This document shows, one piece after another, positions 6,706 through 7,436 of a stretch of 7,436 nt of DNA. Position 1 is the first letter of the stretch; each line of letters opens with the position of its first letter. The position numbers were made by a program, and so were the translations under genes. The stretch covers positions 1 through 7,436 of the forward strand of contig JBNKUQ010000120.1 of assembly GCA_050298695.1 (NCBI GenBank), written 5' to 3'. The notes beneath the pieces are model-generated. The model did no database searches, had not been told where the DNA came from, and saw nothing but the letters and a program-made list of their open reading frames with translations. The stretch is from CANLBN01 sp050298695. Its GTDB lineage: Bacteria > Pseudomonadota > Gammaproteobacteria > Pseudomonadales > Cellvibrionaceae.

Positions 6706-6818
6706 TGGTTGACCCTTCCAGCTTAGCAAGGTGCTCGGCCCGTCAAGGGCAAGGCAAGCGGCAAAAAACGCCGCCCTTGACGGGCCTGCGCTCCTCGCTT
6801 GATGGAAGGTTCAATCCA
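6706..6818. repeat. Compact nested inverted-repeat element, possibly a REP/MITE-like unit or leader hairpin
   Basis: The core is a perfect 14-bp inverted repeat: GGCCCGTCAAGGGC at 6737-6750 and GCCCTTGACGGGCC at 6773-6786, with 22 bases between. An alternative small hairpin GCGGC/GCCGC (6758-6762, 6770-6774) with an A-rich loop overlaps the right arm. The outside ends also pair imperfectly: TGGTTGACCCTTCCA (6706-6720) with TGGAAGGTTCAATCCA (6803-6818). The element is much more GC-rich than the DNA to its left and ends about 10 bases before the ribosome site of the 81-residue gene. There is no T-run after the stem, so it is not a standard terminator. No coding capacity is seen. Confidence 0.7.
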
Positions 6819-6828
6819 TCAGCCACTT

Positions 6829-6834
6829 AGGAGG
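6829..6834 (+). promoter_or_regulatory. Strong ribosome binding site of the 81-residue gene
   Basis: A perfect AGGAGG lies five bases before ATG 6840. It is the best ribosome site in the window and the main reason to accept this small gene as real. Confidence 0.75.
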
Positions 6835-6839
6835 CAGCC

Positions 6840-7085
6840 ATGAACAATACATTACCTTGGGAGATCAAAAAAATTATTAGCGTCGCCAATGCCTTAGTCA
6901 GCACAGGGCAAACCACTGGCTCGACCAGTGAGGTTATTGCGGCGGCATTTGTGCTAAATCGTATGGAGTTTTTACCACCCTGCGATAACGATATTATCGA
7001 AGCATGGGAACGCTTGGATGAGCAATGGCAAGAGTACGTCAAAATGATTAAAAAATATTACCGCGCTCATCTTGTGCCTTGGTGA
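6840..7085 (+). CDS. Hypothetical 81-residue protein, unknown function
   Basis: I do not recognise this protein. It has 81 residues, begins MNNTLPWEIKKI and ends AHLVPW. There is no signal peptide or membrane segment, and it looks mostly helical: an N-terminal helix (8-22), a polar STGQTTGSTSE segment (21-31) followed by a helix (VIAAAFVLNRMEF, 32-44), and a C-terminal amphipathic helix rich in Trp, Tyr and acidic residues (about 50-75, including IIEAWERLDEQWQEYVKMIKK). It is probably a small cytoplasmic protein. The ribosome site is ideal, a terminator follows 10 bases after the stop, and an inverted-repeat element precedes it, so it forms its own single-gene unit, convergent to no neighbour and divergent from vgrG. 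It lies about 180 bp from the tRNA fragment, so it would be cargo at the island's edge. A regulatory or accessory role is possible but nothing in the sequence shows one. Confidence 0.75.
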   Translation: MNNTLPWEIKKIISVANALVSTGQTTGSTSEVIAAAFVLNRMEFLPPCDNDIIEAWERLDEQWQEYVKMIKKYYRAHLVPW

Positions 7086-7095
7086 GCTTTTTCTA

Positions 7096-7125
7096 CAGCA
7101 GCGGTTAACTCTGCTGCTTTTTCTT
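7096..7125 (+). terminator. Rho-independent terminator of the 81-residue gene
   Basis: CAGCAG (7096-7101) and CTGCTG (7111-7116) form a 6-bp stem with a 9-base loop, followed directly by CTTTTTCTT. It begins ten bases after the stop codon. Confidence 0.65.
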
Positions 7126-7152
7126 GTGTTAGGTGCTTTGAGCCGTATATTT

Positions 7153-7212
7153 GCTGTGGGAGTTTTGTGGGAGTTAGTTGGTCATTGTTGCACTTTGTTA
7201 GGCTGTGGGAGT
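7153..7212 (+). repeat. Three GTGGGAGT direct repeats next to the tRNA fragment, possible integrase arm sites
   Basis: GTGGGAGT occurs at 7156-7163, 7167-7174 and 7205-7212. The first and third copies extend to an identical 11-mer, GCTGTGGGAGT (7153-7163 and 7202-7212). They lie about 55-115 bp left of the tRNA fragment, on the side where the inserted element would be. Short direct repeats at this distance from a core site are typical of the arm-type binding sites of tyrosine integrases. That role is inference. No gene is seen in 7126-7267. Confidence 0.45.
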
Positions 7213-7267
7213 AACGGGAGCCTATCTAAGTGTTTGATTTAAAATAAGTTAATGTTGCTGTTTGTTC

Positions 7268-7312
7268 CTACGAACCGAGCGGTCGGAGGTTCGAATCCTC
7301 CCGAGTGCGCCA
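7268..7312 (+). pseudogene. 3' fragment of tRNA-Arg(ACG), probable att site of an integrated element
   Basis: The 45 bases match the 3' portion of a bacterial tRNA-Arg(ACG): the anticodon loop CTACGAA (anticodon ACG at 7270-7272), stem 3' side CCGAG (7275-7279), variable CGGTC, T arm GGAGG-TTCGAAT-CCTCC (7285-7301), acceptor 3' strand CGAGTGC (7302-7308), discriminator G and encoded CCA (7310-7312). The anticodon-stem 5' side (expected CTCGG), D arm and 5' acceptor (expected GCACTCG) are absent, so it cannot be a working tRNA. A break exactly at the anticodon loop is typical of tyrosine-recombinase integration. The displaced 3' copy marks the distal end of the element, which places the element on its left. 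Confidence 0.85.
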
Positions 7313-7315
7313 TAT

Positions 7316-7341
7316 AAAAAAACCCCGCCCCAAAAAGGGGC
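7316..7341 (+). terminator. Left half of the tRNA-Arg terminator, apparently interrupted
   Basis: An A-run (7316-7322), CCCC, then GCCCC (7327-7331), AAAAA loop, GGGGC (7337-7341) is the layout of a bidirectional terminator downstream of the tRNA. The expected continuation GGGG plus T-run is missing. The sequence instead switches to the GGCTCTGTAACATAAA repeat, which suggests an insertion here. Confidence 0.5.
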
Positions 7342-7342
7342 T

Positions 7343-7436
7343 GGCTCTGTAACATAAAGGGGCTCTGTAACATAAACGGGGGATGGGTATTTATCGTACT
7401 CGGTTAATAATACCATCCCAGCCACAATGAGCTAGG
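7343..7436. mobile_element. Possible insertion-sequence end, family not identified, runs off the window
   Basis: GGCTCTGTAACATAAA occurs at 7343-7358 and again at 7361-7376 (18-bp period). A subterminal inverted repeat, GGGATGGGTATT (7380-7391) against AATACCATCCC (7409-7419), pairs with one bulged base. A GG-starting repeat sitting abruptly within a terminator stem looks like the terminal inverted repeat of an insertion sequence, but no transposase is in the window and I cannot name a family. Confidence 0.35.

Noticed and set aside
6706..6839. Integron attC site or CRISPR-like repeat
   Set aside because: The arms lack the paired attC end boxes (RYYYAAC / GTTRRRY) in the right places, there is no spaced repeat series, and no integron integrase is seen.

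Overview
The window looks like part of a gammaproteobacterial chromosome, possibly marine. The evidence is an auxiliary type VI secretion (T6SS) VgrG cluster of a kind common in Gammaproteobacteria, plus a 45-nt 3' piece of a tRNA-Arg(ACG) whose anticodon arm and T arm match, as I recall it, the E. coli gene. Genus cannot be named from what is here.

Positions 1-6006, minus strand: one tightly packed operon transcribed leftward. Its order is vgrG (spike), a DUF6484 protein, a DUF2169 protein, a thiolase/ketoacyl-synthase-like protein, and a PAAR-like (DUF4150) protein with a C-terminal extension that runs off the left edge. Gaps are 2 and 12 nt, then two successive 4-nt ATGA overlaps, so the genes are probably translationally coupled. 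This is an effector-delivery module. VgrG forms the trimeric spike, the PAAR-like protein is its tip and carries the cargo, and DUF2169 with the thiolase-like protein are probable adaptors that load the tip. The last residues in the window resemble the lead-in to a GHH/HNH-type nuclease toxin, but the catalytic part is outside. The immunity gene would also lie to the left. No structural T6SS genes are present, so this is an orphan vgrG island that would rely on a T6SS encoded elsewhere.

Positions 6007-6839: a long AT-rich stretch without a convincing gene. It holds a probable vgrG promoter coinciding with a 9+9 bp palindrome, three copies of TGACAAAA, several other perfect palindromes, and at its right end a compact GC-rich inverted-repeat element of about 113 bp.

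Positions 6840-7125, plus strand: an 81-residue gene of unknown function with a very good ribosome binding site and its own terminator.

Positions 7126-7436: three GTGGGAGT direct repeats, then a truncated tRNA-Arg(ACG) running from the anticodon loop to CCA. This is the typical footprint left by a tyrosine recombinase. The fragment's orientation places the inserted element to its left, so the VgrG/toxin module and the 81-residue gene would be island cargo. To the right, the tRNA's rho-independent terminator appears cut in half by an insertion-sequence-like end bearing a 16-bp repeat with an 18-bp period. The most interesting reading of the window is a T6SS effector module carried near the distal end of a tRNA-Arg-integrated genomic island.
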